A program made the position numbers and the translations under genes. Positions 1 to 10,670 of a stretch of DNA of 22,500 nucleotides are shown here, one piece after another. Numbering within the stretch: the first letter of the stretch is position 1; each line of letters starts with the position of its first letter. Under the pieces are notes generated by a model, which searched no databases, was not told the origin of the DNA, and was given only the letters and a program-made list of their open reading frames with translations. This DNA is from Symbiodinium natans (Eukaryota; Sar; Dinophyceae; Suessiales; Symbiodiniaceae): the NCBI GenBank assembly GCA_905221605.1, contig CAJNDS010000213.1, forward strand, positions 962,836 through 985,335, given 5' to 3'.

Positions 1-622
1 TGGGGGTTGGGGGTTGGGGTGGAGCAGGGGCCATACAAAGGACCAGCATTGGCAGCCATGCAGGTCGAGGGATGAGACTGGGAGCATGGGCCAGAGGGGG
101 GTAGGCGGAGCTGGAGGGCGGAGCGGGCGGAGGGCCCGGGCTTGCGCTGGGGCCCTTTAAGTCAGCTGAGAAGCCACACCCATGGGCCGTGGACCATGAG
201 CCAATGGGGCCAGGAGCCATGGGTTCAGTGGGGGCGGGCCCATGACAAGCACAGGCGGCGGGGCAGGGGGTTGGGCGTGGCAGGGTGCGTATGGATGGGG
301 GTGGGGGTTGGGGGGAGCAGGGGCCATATATAGGACCAGCATTGGCAGCCATGCAGGTCGAGGGATGAGAGTGGGAGCATGGGCCAGAGGGGGGTAGGCG
401 GAGCTGGGAAGGGCGGAGGGCGGAGCGGGCGGAGGGCCCGGGCTTGCACTGGGGCCTAAAGTCATGGGGTTAAAGTCAGCTGAGAAGCCACACCCATGGG
501 CCGTGGACCATGAGCCAATGGGGCCAGGAGCCATGGGTTCAGTGGGGGGCGGGCCCATGACAAGCACAGGCGGCGGGGCAGGGTGCGCGCGGAGTGGGGT
601 GGGGGTTGCGGGTGGGCGTGGA

Positions 623-960
623 GCATGGCGGGGTGCGTGGGGGGCTTGGGCAAGGGGAATGTATGCGGAGCGGGAAGGGCGGATGGGCGGGGAGCGGGTG
701 CGTGGGTGGTGGGGGTCGGGGCGGAGGGGAGACATGGGGCCAGGAGCCATGGGTCCATGGCCCTGCAGGTCGAGGGATGAAGAATGGGTGCGTGAGGGGT
801 AAGGGGTAGGGAGCTGGGTCCATGAGGGGTAGGTCAAGGGGATGGAGAGTGGGAGCATGGGCCAGAGGAGAGTGGGCGGAGCTGGAAGGGCGGAGGGCGG
901 AGCGGGCGGAGGGCCCGGGCATGCACTGGGGCCCTTTAAAGTCAGCTGAAAAGCCACGGG
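623..960. repeat. Higher-order repeat unit, copy 1
   Basis: This segment is repeated about 801-805 bp downstream. It contains GGGGCTTGGGCAAGGGGAAT, then a GGGCGGATGGGCGGGGAGCG module, the GTCCATGAGGGGTAGGTCAA module, and an end at GTCAGCTGAAAAGCCACGGG. The offset drifts from 801 to 805 bp, which means small indels between the copies. Confidence 0.75.
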
Positions 961-1423
961 CCAGGAGCCATGGGTTCAGTGGGGGGCGGGGTGCGTGGGG
1001 GGTGGGGGTAGGGGTTGGAAGTGTGGGTGGGTGGGGGTGGGGGTTGGGGGTTGGGGGTGGCAGGATGCGTACGTGGGGGTTGGGGGTTGGGGTGGAGCAG
1101 GGGCCATAAAAGGACCAAGCGTTGGCAGCCATGCAGGTCGAGGGATGAAGAATGTGACCAACACCAATGGGGCCAGGAGCCATGGGTCCAGTGGGGGGCG
1201 GGGTGCGTGGGTGGTGGGGGTGGGGGTTAGAAGTGTGGAAAGGGTGGGGTGTTGGGGGTGGGGGTTGGGGGTGGGGGTGGAGCCATGACGCCAGGAGCAA
1301 GGGGCCCATGTCAAGCACGGGCGGCGGGGCAGGGTGCGTGTGGGGTGGGGGTGGGAGTTGCGGGTGGGGGTGGAGCAGCTCAAGGGATGAAGAATAGGAC
1401 CAGGAGCCATGGGTCCATGAAAA

Positions 1424-1765
1424 GCATGGCGGGGTGCGTGGGGGGCTTGGGCAAGGGGAATGTATGCGGAGCGGGAAGGGCGGATGGGCGGGGAGCGGGT
1501 GCGTGGGTGGTGGGGGTAAGGGCGGAGGGGAGCCGTGGGGCCAGAACCCATGGGTCCATGAGGGGCATGGGCGGCGGGGCAGGGTGCGTGAGGGGTGTGA
1601 GGGGTAAGGGGTAGGGAGCTGGGTCCATGAGGGGTAGGTCAAGGGGATGGAGAGTGGGAGCATGGGCCAGAGGAGAGTGTGCGGAGCTGGAAGGGCGGAG
1701 GGCGGAGCGGGCGGAGGGCCCGGGCATGCACTGGGGCCCTTTAAAGTCAGCTGAAAAGCCACGGG
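1424..1765. repeat. Higher-order repeat unit, copy 2
   Basis: Second copy of the unit at 623-960, with the same module order and near-identical sequence. It is followed by a degenerate G tract (1791-1820) that ends the domain. Confidence 0.75.
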
Positions 1766-1790
1766 CCAGGAGCCATGGGTTCAGTGGGGG

Positions 1791-1820
1791 GTTGGGGGTC
1801 GGGGGGGGGGGGGGGTGGGG
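1791..1820. repeat. G homopolymer tract ending the G-rich domain
   Basis: Almost uninterrupted G, including a run of about 15 G. Such runs are prone to sequencing and assembly length errors, and the sequence class changes completely right after it. Confidence 0.8.
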
Positions 1821-1827
1821 GTCGGTG

Positions 1828-1855
1828 TGAGCAAAACCGGGTCTATTTAGAAGCT
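1828..1855 (+). repeat. 28-bp inverted repeat, left copy
   Basis: Begins TGAGCAAAACCGG and ends with GGTCTATTTAGAAGCT. The reverse complement recurs at 12271-12298 with 26 of 28 matches; the two differences are the GG/TA step after CCC. Together they bracket the AT satellite and the tandem pyrimidine-rich units. Confidence 0.7.
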
Positions 1856-1916
1856 GGGGCTTGTGATTTATAATACAGGTCCATATACCTAAATGTAATA
1901 AACCTAGAAGAGCACG

Positions 1917-1932
1917 GCTTCTAAATAGACCC
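1917..1932 (-). repeat. Third copy of the GGGTCTATTTAGAAGC motif, inverted
   Basis: GCTTCTAAATAGACCC is the reverse complement of 1840-1854 extended by one base. It can pair with the left 28-bp copy across a loop of about 60 bases. Its presence shows that the motif is dispersed and not unique to the two ends of the 10.5 kb block. Confidence 0.65.
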
Positions 1933-1949
1933 TACGGTCGGATTTCAAA

Positions 1950-2950
1950 AGGACGTTGGCAGAAATTAACAATTCTAATAATTTTAATAATTTTAATCAT
2001 TTTAATATTTTAATCCTGAGAGGCTCCCGGAAAATTAAAATTATTAACAATATTAAAATTATTTAAATTATTAATTTCTGCCCTGAGAGGCTCCCGGAAA
2101 ATTAAAATTATTAAAATTATTAAAAATTATGAAAATTATTACAATTATTAATTTCTGCCATGAGAGGCTCCCGGAAAATTAAAATTATTAAAATTATTAA
2201 AATTATTAAAATTATTAAAATTATTAATTTCTGCCCTGAGAGGCTCCCGGAAAATTAAAATTGTTAAAATTATTAAAATTATTAAAATTATTAAAATTAT
2301 TAAAACTATTAAAATTATTAAAATTATTAAAATTTTTAATTTCTGCCCTGAGAGGCTCCCCGAAAATTAAAATTGTTAAAATTCTTAAAATTATTAATTT
2401 CTGCCCTGAGAGGCTCCCGGAAAATTAAAATTAATAAAATTCTTAAAATTATTAAAATTATTAAAATTATTAAAATTATTAATTTCTGCCCTGGGAGGCT
2501 CCCGAATTATTAAAATTATTAAAATAATTAAAATTATTAAAAATTATTAATTTCTGCCCTGAGAGGCTCCCGGAAAATTAAAATTATTAAAATTACTAAA
2601 ATTATTAAAATTATTAAAAATAATTAAAATTATTAAAATTATTAAAATTATTAAAATTATTAAAATTATTAAAATTATTAAAATTATTAATTTCTGCCCT
2701 GAGAGGCTCCCGGAAAATTAAATTTATTAAAATTATTAAAATAATTAAAAGTATTAAAATTATTAAAAATATTAATTTCTGGCCTGGGAGGCTCCCGGAA
2801 AATTAAAATTATTAAAATTATTAAAATTATTAAAATTATTAAAATTACTAAAATTATTAATCTCTGCCCTGAGAGACTCCCGGAAAATTAAAATTATTAA
2901 AATTATTAAAATTATTGAAATTATTGAAATTATTAAAATTTTAATTATTA
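1950..2950 (-). repeat. AT-rich satellite, left arm (core reads CTGCCCTGAGAGGCTCCCGG)
   Basis: Eleven copies of a GC-rich core of about 20 bp, near 2014, 2079, 2157, 2233, 2343, 2402, 2488, 2556, 2697, 2782 and 2867. They are separated by runs of the 9-mer AATTATTAA/TTAAAATTA. Core-to-core spacing varies, largely through different numbers of 9-mers. The array is in reverse orientation to the one at 3003-4005. No coding potential: the short Asn/Phe/Ile-rich frames are 9-mer translations. Confidence 0.85.
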
Positions 2951-3400
2951 ATTGTTTCATAATTTTAATAATTTTAACAATTTTAATAATTTTAATAATT
3001 TTAACAATTTTAATTTTCGGGGAGCCTCTCAGGGCAGAAAATAATAACTTTAATATTTTTAATAATTTTAATAATTTTAATTTTCCGGGAGCCTCTCAGG
3101 GCAGAAATTAATAATTTTAATAATTTTAATAATTTTAATAATTTTAATAATTTTAATAATTTTAATAATTTTAATTTTCCGGGAGCCTCCCAGGCCAGAA
3201 ATTAATATTTTTAATAATTTTAATAATTTTAATAATTTTAATAAATTTAATTTTCCGGGAGCCTCTCAGGGCAGAAATTAATAATTTTAATAATTTTAAT
3301 AATTTTAAGAATTATAATAATTTTAATAATTTTAATAATTTTAATAATTTTAGTAATTTTAATAATTTTAATTTTCCGGGAGCCTGTCAGGGCAGAAATT
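2556..3400. repeat. Long palindrome within the AT satellite
   Basis: The arms are matched through rare variants as well as the common consensus. The cores near 2782 and 3178 both carry the CCCAGGCCAG form; both are followed outward by AATATTTTTAA, later by AATAAATTTAATTTTCC, and then by a 9-mer with AGTAATTTT next to a core. This shows an inverted duplication with its centre near 2980. The central 150 bp are not symmetric. Confidence 0.75.
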
Positions 3401-4005
3401 AATAATTTTGATAATTTTAATATTTTTTCTAATTTTAATTTTCAGGGAGCCTCTCAGGGCAGAAAAAAATTCTTTTAATAATTTTAATATTTTTAATAAT
3501 TTTAATAATTTTAGTAATTTTAATAATTTTAATAATTTTACTAATTTTAATAATTTTAATAATTTTAATTTTCCGGGAGCCTCTCAGGGCAGAAATTAAT
3601 AATTTTAATACTTTTGATAATTTTAAAAATTTTAATAATTTTAATAATTTTAATAATTTTAATAATTTTAATTTTCCGGGAGCCTCTCAGGGCAGAAATT
3701 AATAATTTTAATAATTTTAAAAATTTTAATTTTCCGGGAGCCTCTCAGGGCAGAAATTAATAATTTTAATAATTTTAATAATTTTAATATTTTTTCTAAT
3801 TTTAATTTTCAGGGAGCCTCTCAGGGCAGAAAATAATACTTTTTAATAATTTTAATAATTTTAATTTTCCGGGAGCCTCTCAGGGCAGAAATTAATAATT
3901 TTAATAATTTTAATAATTTTAATAATTTTAATTTTCCGGGAGCCTCTCAGGGCAGAAATTAATAATTTTAATAATGTTAATAATTTTAATAATTTTAAAT
4001 GTACT
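3003..4005 (+). repeat. AT-rich satellite, right arm (core reads CCGGGAGCCTCTCAGGGCAG)
   Basis: Twelve core copies, near 3018, 3083, 3178, 3257, 3378, 3443, 3572, 3676, 3736, 3811, 3868 and 3937, alternating with TTTTAATAA runs. A marked variant (TATTTTTTCTAATTTTAATT followed by TTTTCAGGGAGCC) occurs at 3421 and again at 3788, 367 bp apart, so a multi-core block was duplicated inside this arm. Confidence 0.85.
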
Positions 4006-4233
4006 TTTTTAGCTTAGAATCAGTAAAAACTGAAAATTTGCTCAAAGAATCCTACAACATAGTAAAAAATCGCAAAAATTGACCAATTTTGGGGGCCCGT
4101 GTAGTATAAAATCAAATAAAAAACGGTACGTGAGAATGCCTTCAGATGCAGGAGAAAAGAGTACCCAGAAACCGCGGTATCATCTCCAAAAAATGACAAA
4201 AACACACCGTAGTCTCCTACGCGATCCTACGCG
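4006..4233. other. Non-repetitive spacer between satellite and tandem units
   Basis: AT-rich, apparently single-copy DNA. Near its right end TCCTACGCG occurs twice (4215 and 4225) just before homology to the tandem units begins. Open frames entering it continue into the repeats and show no independent coding signal. Confidence 0.5.
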
Positions 4234-6342
4234 CTATCCTGCATTCCTTCCTCTTTGTCTTTGGTTCGGAAAAGAAAGGAACGGCTACCAGCCTCCCTCC
4301 CGACTTACATCTTTACATTCTCTTGTTTCGTCCTGCTCACCCGGAAAGAAGGTCTGCCTCCAGTCTTTCCTCGCCTCCCTGCTCACTATTATGAGTTCCT
4401 TTCACTTCTCTTCTGTTGCTTACATTCTTCTCAAAAGTGTGAAAGGTGCGGGGGACATCCCTTTCACTTTGTCTCTTCTGGGGAAATTCCCAATTGCAGG
4501 AGGCTCTCTCTCCTTGTCTTTGTTCTGTGTTCATATAGGGAATGAAGATAGAAGATGAATAAATAAGAAAGAATCAAGTCTATAATGTCCTCTATCCGTG
4601 TCTCTTGTGATTTCTTCAATTCCTATCTCTGCAGATTCTTCAAAATGGAAGGCGGACTTCTTCCTCCAACCAAAAGCGACCTTCTCAAAAAGAAGACAAG
4701 AGACGAACATCAATCACCGGAACCTGACTCCTAATCTCCTGTGTTTCCTTGCCTCTTTCCTCGCTATTCTCTCTTCCTTTCTTCTCTCCCGGTGCTTACA
4801 TTCCCATCAACATGAAAATTGAGGGGGCAGCGCATCCCTTTCCTTTCCCCATCAAAGAAAGGCTGCCTTCCTATCCGCGTATGTTCTTCCCTCTTCCTTC
4901 CGAAAAGACTATAAGAGGTAGGGGTAAACAGAATGAAAGAGGAGTCTCCTGTTGCTTTCCGACTACCTTCTCACCACAAAAAGGAACCTTCCCACTCTTC
5001 CCTACTTTCTTTCTTTTATCTTTTTGCACTTTACGTTTCCCGCTGAGAAAATGAGACGTTTCCCACTGAGAAAAAGAGACAATGATGACAATAAGGAAAA
5101 AAGATCACCTGCCTGTATTTTCAGACCTGTCCGCTGCATCTTTTCCCTTTACATCGCAGATTGAAGGAAAGCAAAAAAAGGGAAGAATCCCTTTCCCTAC
5201 CTTTCCCAGTTCATTCCTTGTGCTTTCCATGTTCTTTGGAATTGCTTTGTTCTTCAGCAAGGAAAAGCGCAACTTCCCTCTCAATTTCATGTTTCCATTT
5301 CTCCGATGTCTTTTTCATTCAAGAAGCAAGCGGAGGGTTGCAGGGGGCTCTCTCTCCTTGTCTGTCTTCTTTTCTCATACATAGGGAAAGGAGAAAGAAG
5401 ATGAAGAACTAGGAAAGAATCATTTCCACACATTCCTCTATTCCTACTGTCCGGAGATTGGCAAGCTTTCGGAAGCTCTGGTCTCTAGTCACGCCTGACC
5501 AAAGTCAACTTCCCGTGCGTGAGGGCCATATGTGAGGGGCCAGGAGGGGGGCAGAAAGTCCGGAATATGGTAGTGTTTCGAGTTTCAAATTCGTTTCCAT
5601 AGTTTCAAATTAGTCTCAAGTCAGTTTCAAACTAGTTTCAAAATCCAGTTGAAATATCGCTGTTAAGGAGGAGCTGCAATTTCTGTCCGCGCTTGTTGAA
5701 AACCAGAACCTCTAGAGATTCCTGCATTTTTTGCAATTGCGCGTAGAAAAACGCAGTTTCCCCTTAACAACGAATTCGCAACTGGATTTTGAAACTGTTT
5801 TGCAACTAGTCTGAAACTACAGAAACGAATTTGAAACTTGAAGAACGCAGCATTTCTGCTCCCTGGCGCTTGGCCACGCCCAAGCAAGAGGAGGCTAGAA
5901 GCCGCGGCTCGCGAAACCAGCAACAACTCTTGCCAAGGCAGCCACGCAATCACAAGTCAGTAAATTATCTTGTCTGAGACTGTGTCTCTTCTGAGTTGTT
6001 CTATTCCTTTCTCTGCATCCTTTCTTCTTCTCACTTGTCCTTTCACTTTTCTTTTGTCTCTTCTCACTCCAACCAAAAGGGAAATCGCAAGGGAGTCATA
6101 TAGGGAAAGGAGACAACGTGAAGAAATAAGAAAGAATCATTTCCATATTGTCCCCTATTCCTGTCTCTAAATCTGCAGATTTTTCAGAATGGAAGGAGGG
6201 CTTCTTTCTCCCTCTCACTTTTCCTTTCGCTTTTCTTTATATTTTCTCACTCCAACCAAGCAGACAAGGGAGAGGGGTGAGAGATAGAACGCCCTTTACC
6301 TTCTCAAAACATAGAGAGGTGACGAAAATCAATCACGGAAAC
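4234..6342 (+). repeat. Tandem pyrimidine-rich unit A (2109 bp)
   Basis: First of three long head-to-tail copies. It aligns with unit B at an offset of 2109 bp. Unit A lacks 5 bp near 5175 and 140 bp after about 5340 compared with B, after which the offset is 2254. The plus strand is rich in T and C, so stop codons are rare and several 60-160 codon Ser/Leu/Phe-rich frames appear; their ends shift between copies, so none is called. Smaller modules recur inside the unit, each with a GCTTACATTC motif followed by GGGGGCATCCCTTTC-like sequence. Confidence 0.85.
5576..5845. repeat. Foldback element in unit A
   Basis: The arms run inward from GAGTTTCAAATTCGTTTC (5580-5597), matched at 17 of 18 by the complement of 5822-5839. 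They include a perfect 13-bp pair, CAAAATCCAGTTG (5639-5651) and its complement (5779-5791), and an inner TGTTAAGG/CCTTAACA pair. The loop holds the sequence around 5669-5760. The imperfect TTTCAAA repeats in the arms also allow slipped pairing. No terminal duplication or transposase was seen. Confidence 0.65.
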
Positions 6343-8596
6343 CTATCCTGCCTTCCTTCCTCTTTGTCTTTGGTTCGGAAAAGAAAGGAACGGCTACCAG
6401 CCTCCCTCCCGACTTACATCTTTACATTCTCTTGTTTCGTCCTGCTCAACCGGAAAGAAGGTCTGCCTCCAGTCTTTCCTCGCCTCCCTGCTCACTATTA
6501 TGAGTTCCTTTCTCTTCTCTTCTGTTGCTTACATTCTTCTCAAAAGTGTGAAAGGTGCGGGGGACATCCCTTTCACTTTGTCTCTTCTGGGGAAATTCCC
6601 AATTGCAGGAGGCTCTCTCTCCTTGTCTTTGTTCTGTGTTCATATAGGGAATGAAGATAGAAGATGAATAAATAAAACAGAATCAAGTCTATAATGTCCT
6701 CTATCCGTGTCTCTTGTGATTTCTTCAATTCCTATCTCTGCAGATTCTTCAAAATGGAAGGCGGACTTCTTCCTCCAACCAAAAGCGACCTTCTCAAAAA
6801 GAAGACAAGAGACGAACATCAATCACCGGAACCTGACTCCTAATCTCCTGTGTTTCCTTGCCTCTTTCCTCGCTATTCTCTCTTCCTTTCTTCTCTCCCG
6901 GTGCTTACATTCCCATCAACATGAAAATTGAGGGGGCAGCGCATCCCTTTCCTTTCCCCATCAAAGAAAGGCTGCCTTCCTATCCGCGTATGTTCTTCCC
7001 TCTTCCTTCCGAAAAGACTATAAGAGGTAGGGGTAAACAGAATGAAAGAGGAGTCTCCTGTTGCTTTCCGACTACCTTCTCACCACAAAAAGGAACCTTC
7101 CCACTCTTCCCTACTTTCTTTCTTTTATCTTTTTGCACTTTACGTTTCCCGCTGAGAAAATGAGACGTTTCCCACTGAGAAAAAGAGACAATGATGACAA
7201 TAAGGAAAAAAGATCACCTGCCTGTATTTTCAGACCTGTCCGCTGCATCTTTTCCCTTTACATCGCAGATTGAAGGAAAGCAAAAAAGTCAGAGGGAAGA
7301 ATCCCTTTCCCTACCTTTCCCAGTTCATTCCTTGTGCTTTCCATGTTCTTTGGAATTGCTTTGTTCTTCAGCAAGGAAAAGCGCAACTTCCCTCTCAATT
7401 TCATGTTTCCATTTCTCCGATGTCTTTTTCATTCAAGAAGCAAGCGGAGGGGCTGCCTCCTGTGTTTCCTTGCCTCTTTCCTCGCTATTCTCTTTTCCTT
7501 TCTCTTCTCTCTTGGTGCTTACATTCTTATGAAAAACGTGAAAGTTGTGGGGGCATCCCTTTCGCTTTCTCTCTTCTGGGGAAATTCCCAATTGCAGGGG
7601 GCTCTCTCTCCTTGTCTGTCTTCTTTTCTCATACATAGGGAAAGGAGAAAGAAGATGAAGAACTAGGAAAGAATCATTTCCACACATTCCTCTAGTCCTA
7701 CTGTCCGGAGATTGGCAAGCTTTCGGAAGCTCTGGTCTCTAGTCACGCCTGACCAAAGTCAACTTCCCGTGCGTGAGGGCCATATGTGAGGGGCCAGGAG
7801 GGGGGCAGAAAGTCCGGAATATGGTAGTGTTTCGAGTTTCAAAATCGTTTCCATAGTTTCAAATTAGTCTCAAGTCAGTTTCAAACTAGTTTCAAAATCC
7901 AGTTGAAATATCGCTGTTAAGGAGGAGCTGCAATTTCTGTCCGCGCTTGTTGAAAACCAGAACCTCTAGAGATTCCTGCATTTTTTGCAATTGCGCGTAG
8001 AAAAACGCAGTTTCCCCTTAACAACGAATTCGCAACTGGATTTTGAAACTGTTTTGCAACTAGTCTGAAACTACAGAAACGAATTTGAAACTTGAAGAAC
8101 GCAGCATTTCTGCTCCCTGGCGCTTGGCCACGCCCAAGCAAGAGGAGGCTAGAAGCCGCGGCTCGCGAAACCAGCAACAACTCTTGCCAAGGCAGCCACG
8201 CAATCACAAGTCAGTAAATTATCTTGTCTGAGACTGTGTCTCTTCTGAGTTGTTCTATTCCTTTCTCTGCATCCTTTCTTCTTCTCACTTGTCCTTTCAC
8301 TTTTCTTTTGTCTCTTCTCACTCCAACCAAAAGGGAAATCGCAAGGGAGTCATATAGGGAAAGGAGACAACGTGAAGAAATAAGAAAGAATCATTTCCAT
8401 ATTGTCCCCTATTCCTGTCTCTAAATCTGCAGATTTTTCAGAATGGAAGGAGGGCTTCTTTCTCCCTCTCACTTTTCCTTTCGCTTTTCTTTATATTTTC
8501 TCACTCCAACCAAGAAGACAAGGGAGAGGGGTGAGAGATAGAACGCCCTTTACCTTCTCAAAACATAGAGAGGTGACGAAAATCAATCACGGAAAC
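6343..8596 (+). repeat. Tandem pyrimidine-rich unit B (2254 bp)
   Basis: The fullest copy. It holds the segment 7447-7650, which is partly missing in A and wholly missing in C; that segment is itself another copy of the internal GCTTACATTC module. Identity to A and C is high, with scattered single changes. Confidence 0.85.
7830..8099. repeat. Foldback element in unit B
   Basis: Copy of the unit A foldback, 2254 bp downstream and nearly identical; one visible arm change is AAATTCG to AAAATCG near 7841. Confidence 0.65.
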
Positions 8597-10670
8597 CTAT
8601 CCTGCCTTCCTTCCTCTTTGTCTTTGGTTCGGAAAAGAAAGGAACGGCTACCAGCCTCCCTCCCGACTTACATCTTACATTCTCTTGTTTCGTCCTGCTC
8701 AACCGGAAAGAAGGTCTGCCTCCAGTCTTTCCTCGCCTCCCTGCTCACTATTATGAGTTCCTTTCTCTTCTCTTCTGTTGCTTACATTCTTCTCAAAAGT
8801 GTGAAAGGTGCGGGGGACATCCCTTTCACTTTGTCTCTTCTGGGGAAATTCCCAATTGCAGGAGGCTCTCTCTCCTTGTCTTTGTTCTGTGTTCATATAG
8901 GGAAAGAAGAAAGAAGATGAATGAATAAGAAAGAATCATGTCTATAATGTCCTCTATCCGTGTCTCTTGTGATTTCTTCAATTCCTATCTCTGCAGATTC
9001 TTCAAAATGGAAGGCGGACTTCTTCCTCCAACCAAAAGCGACCTTCTCAAAAAGAAGACAAGAGACGAACATCAATCACCGGAACCTGACTCCTAATCTC
9101 ATGTGTTTCCTTGCCTCTTTCCTCGCTATTCTCTCTTCCTTTCTTCTCTCCTGGTGCTTACATTCTTATCAACATGAAAATTGAGGGGGCAGTGCATCCC
9201 TTTCCTTTTCCCCATCAAAGAAAGGCTGCCTTCCTATCCGCGTATGTTCTTCCCTCTTGCTTCCCAAAAAGACTATAAGAGGTAGGGATAAACAGAATGA
9301 AAGAGGAGTCTCCTGTTGCTTTCCGACTACCTTCTCACCACAAAAAGGAACCTTCCAACTCTTCCCTACTTTCTTTCTTTTATCTTTTTGCACTTTACGT
9401 TTCCCGCTGAGAAAATGAGACGTTTCCCACTGAGAAAAAGAGACAATGATGACAATAAGGAAAAAAGATCACCTGCCTGTATTTTCAGACCTGTCCGCTG
9501 CATCTTTCCCTTTACATCGCAGATTGAAGGAAAGCAAAAAAGTCAGAGGGAAGAATCCCTTTCCCTATCTTTCCCAGTACATTCCTTGTGCTTTCCATGT
9601 TCTTTGGAATTGCTTTGTTCTTCAGCAAGGAAAAGCGCAACTTCCCTCTCAATTTCATGTTTCCATTTCTCCGATGTCTTTTTCAGAAGATGAAGAACTA
9701 GGAAAGAATCATTTCCACACATTCCTCTATTCCTACTGTCCGGAGATTGGCAAGCTTTCGGAAGCTCTGGTCTCTAGTCACGCCTGACCAAAGTCAACTT
9801 CCCGTGCGTGAGGGCCATATGTGAGGGGCCAGGAGGGGGGCAGAAAGTCCGGAATATGGTAGTGTTTCGAGTTTCAAAATCGTTTCCATAGTTTCAAATT
9901 AGTCTCAAGTCAGTTTCAAACTAGTTTCAAAATCCAGTTGAAATATCGCTGTTAAGGAGGAGCTGCAATTTCTGTCCGCGCTTGTTGAAAACCAGAACTT
10001 CTGCATGTTTTGCAATTGCGCGTAGAAAAACGCAGTTTCCCCTTAACAACGATTTTGCAACTGGATTTTGAAACTATTTTGCAACTAGTCTGAAACTACA
10101 GAAACGAATTTGAAACTTGAAAAACGCAGCATTTCTGCTCCCTGGCGCTTGGCCACGCCCAAGCAAGAGGAGGCCAGAAGCTGCGGCTCGCGAAACACGC
10201 CTGGATCGAAAAGTGCACCTCCGACTTTCTTCCCAAAAGCCATTCCAGCAACAACTCTTGCCAAGGCAGCCACGCAATCACAAGTCAGCAAATTATCTTG
10301 TCTGAGACTGTGTCTCTTCTGAGTTTTTCTATTCCTATCTCTGCGTCCTTTCTCCTTCTCACTTTTCCTTTCACTTTTCTTTTGTCTCTTCTCACTCCAA
10401 CCAAAAGGGAAATCGCAAGGGAGTCATATAGGGAAAGGAGACAACGTGAAGAAATAAGAAAGAATCATTTCCATATTGTCCCCTATTCCTGTCTCTAAAT
10501 CTGTAGATTTTTCAGAATGGAAGGAGGGCTTCTTTCTCCCTCTCACTTTTCCTTTCGCTTTTCTTTATATTTTCTCACTCCAACCAAAAAGACAAGGGAG
10601 AGAGGTGGGAGATATAAAGCCCTTTACCTTCCCAAAACAGAGAAAAGTGACGAGAATCAATCAGGGAAAC
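8597..10670 (+). repeat. Tandem pyrimidine-rich unit C (2074 bp)
   Basis: Third copy. Compared with B it lacks 219 bp between TGTCTTTTTC (ends 9684) and GAAGATGAAG (starts 9686). It lacks a further 10 bp near 10000 and has an extra segment of about 50 bp near 10197-10246, next to GCGAAAC. It diverges from the next copy at about 10671. Confidence 0.85.
9866..10120. repeat. Foldback element in unit C
   Basis: Copy with a shortened loop: the stretch CCTCTAGAGATTCCTGCATT of A and B is reduced near 9995. The arms are retained, apart from single changes such as ACGATTTTGC for ACGAATTCGC. Confidence 0.6.

Larger units (their letters stand above)
1..1825. repeat. G-rich minisatellite domain with higher-order repeats
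   Basis: The plus strand is strongly G-rich and purine-skewed throughout. A recurring core (ATTGGCAGCCATGCAGGTCG and variants) lies near 47, 340 and 1120. Further modules recur irregularly: GGGCCAGGAGCCATGGG, GGCGGAGGGCGGAGCGGGCG and long GGGGTTGGGGGTGGGGG stretches. The long proline-rich open frames on the minus strand come from this composition (CCC, CCA, CCT codons and few stops) and restart in every frame, so I do not call them genes. Many runs of three or more G suggest G-quadruplex potential. Confidence 0.85.

Noticed and set aside
157-1762. Very long proline-rich open frames on the minus strand, up to 407 codons
   Set aside because: They read a C-rich repeat in several frames at once; low complexity and frame-independent openness mean composition, not a gene.
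1950-4005. CRISPR-like alternation of a conserved ~20 bp core and spacers
   Set aside because: Spacers are the same 9-mer repeated, lengths vary, the array inverts midway, and the window is eukaryotic.
5576-5845. tRNA- or SINE-like origin of the foldback
   Set aside because: No A-box/B-box pair, cloverleaf or A-rich tail could be identified.
4079-9787. Many 60-170 codon frames in the tandem units
   Set aside because: Ser/Phe/Leu-rich, overlapping in all frames, with ends that shift by indels between copies that otherwise agree; no codon constraint.
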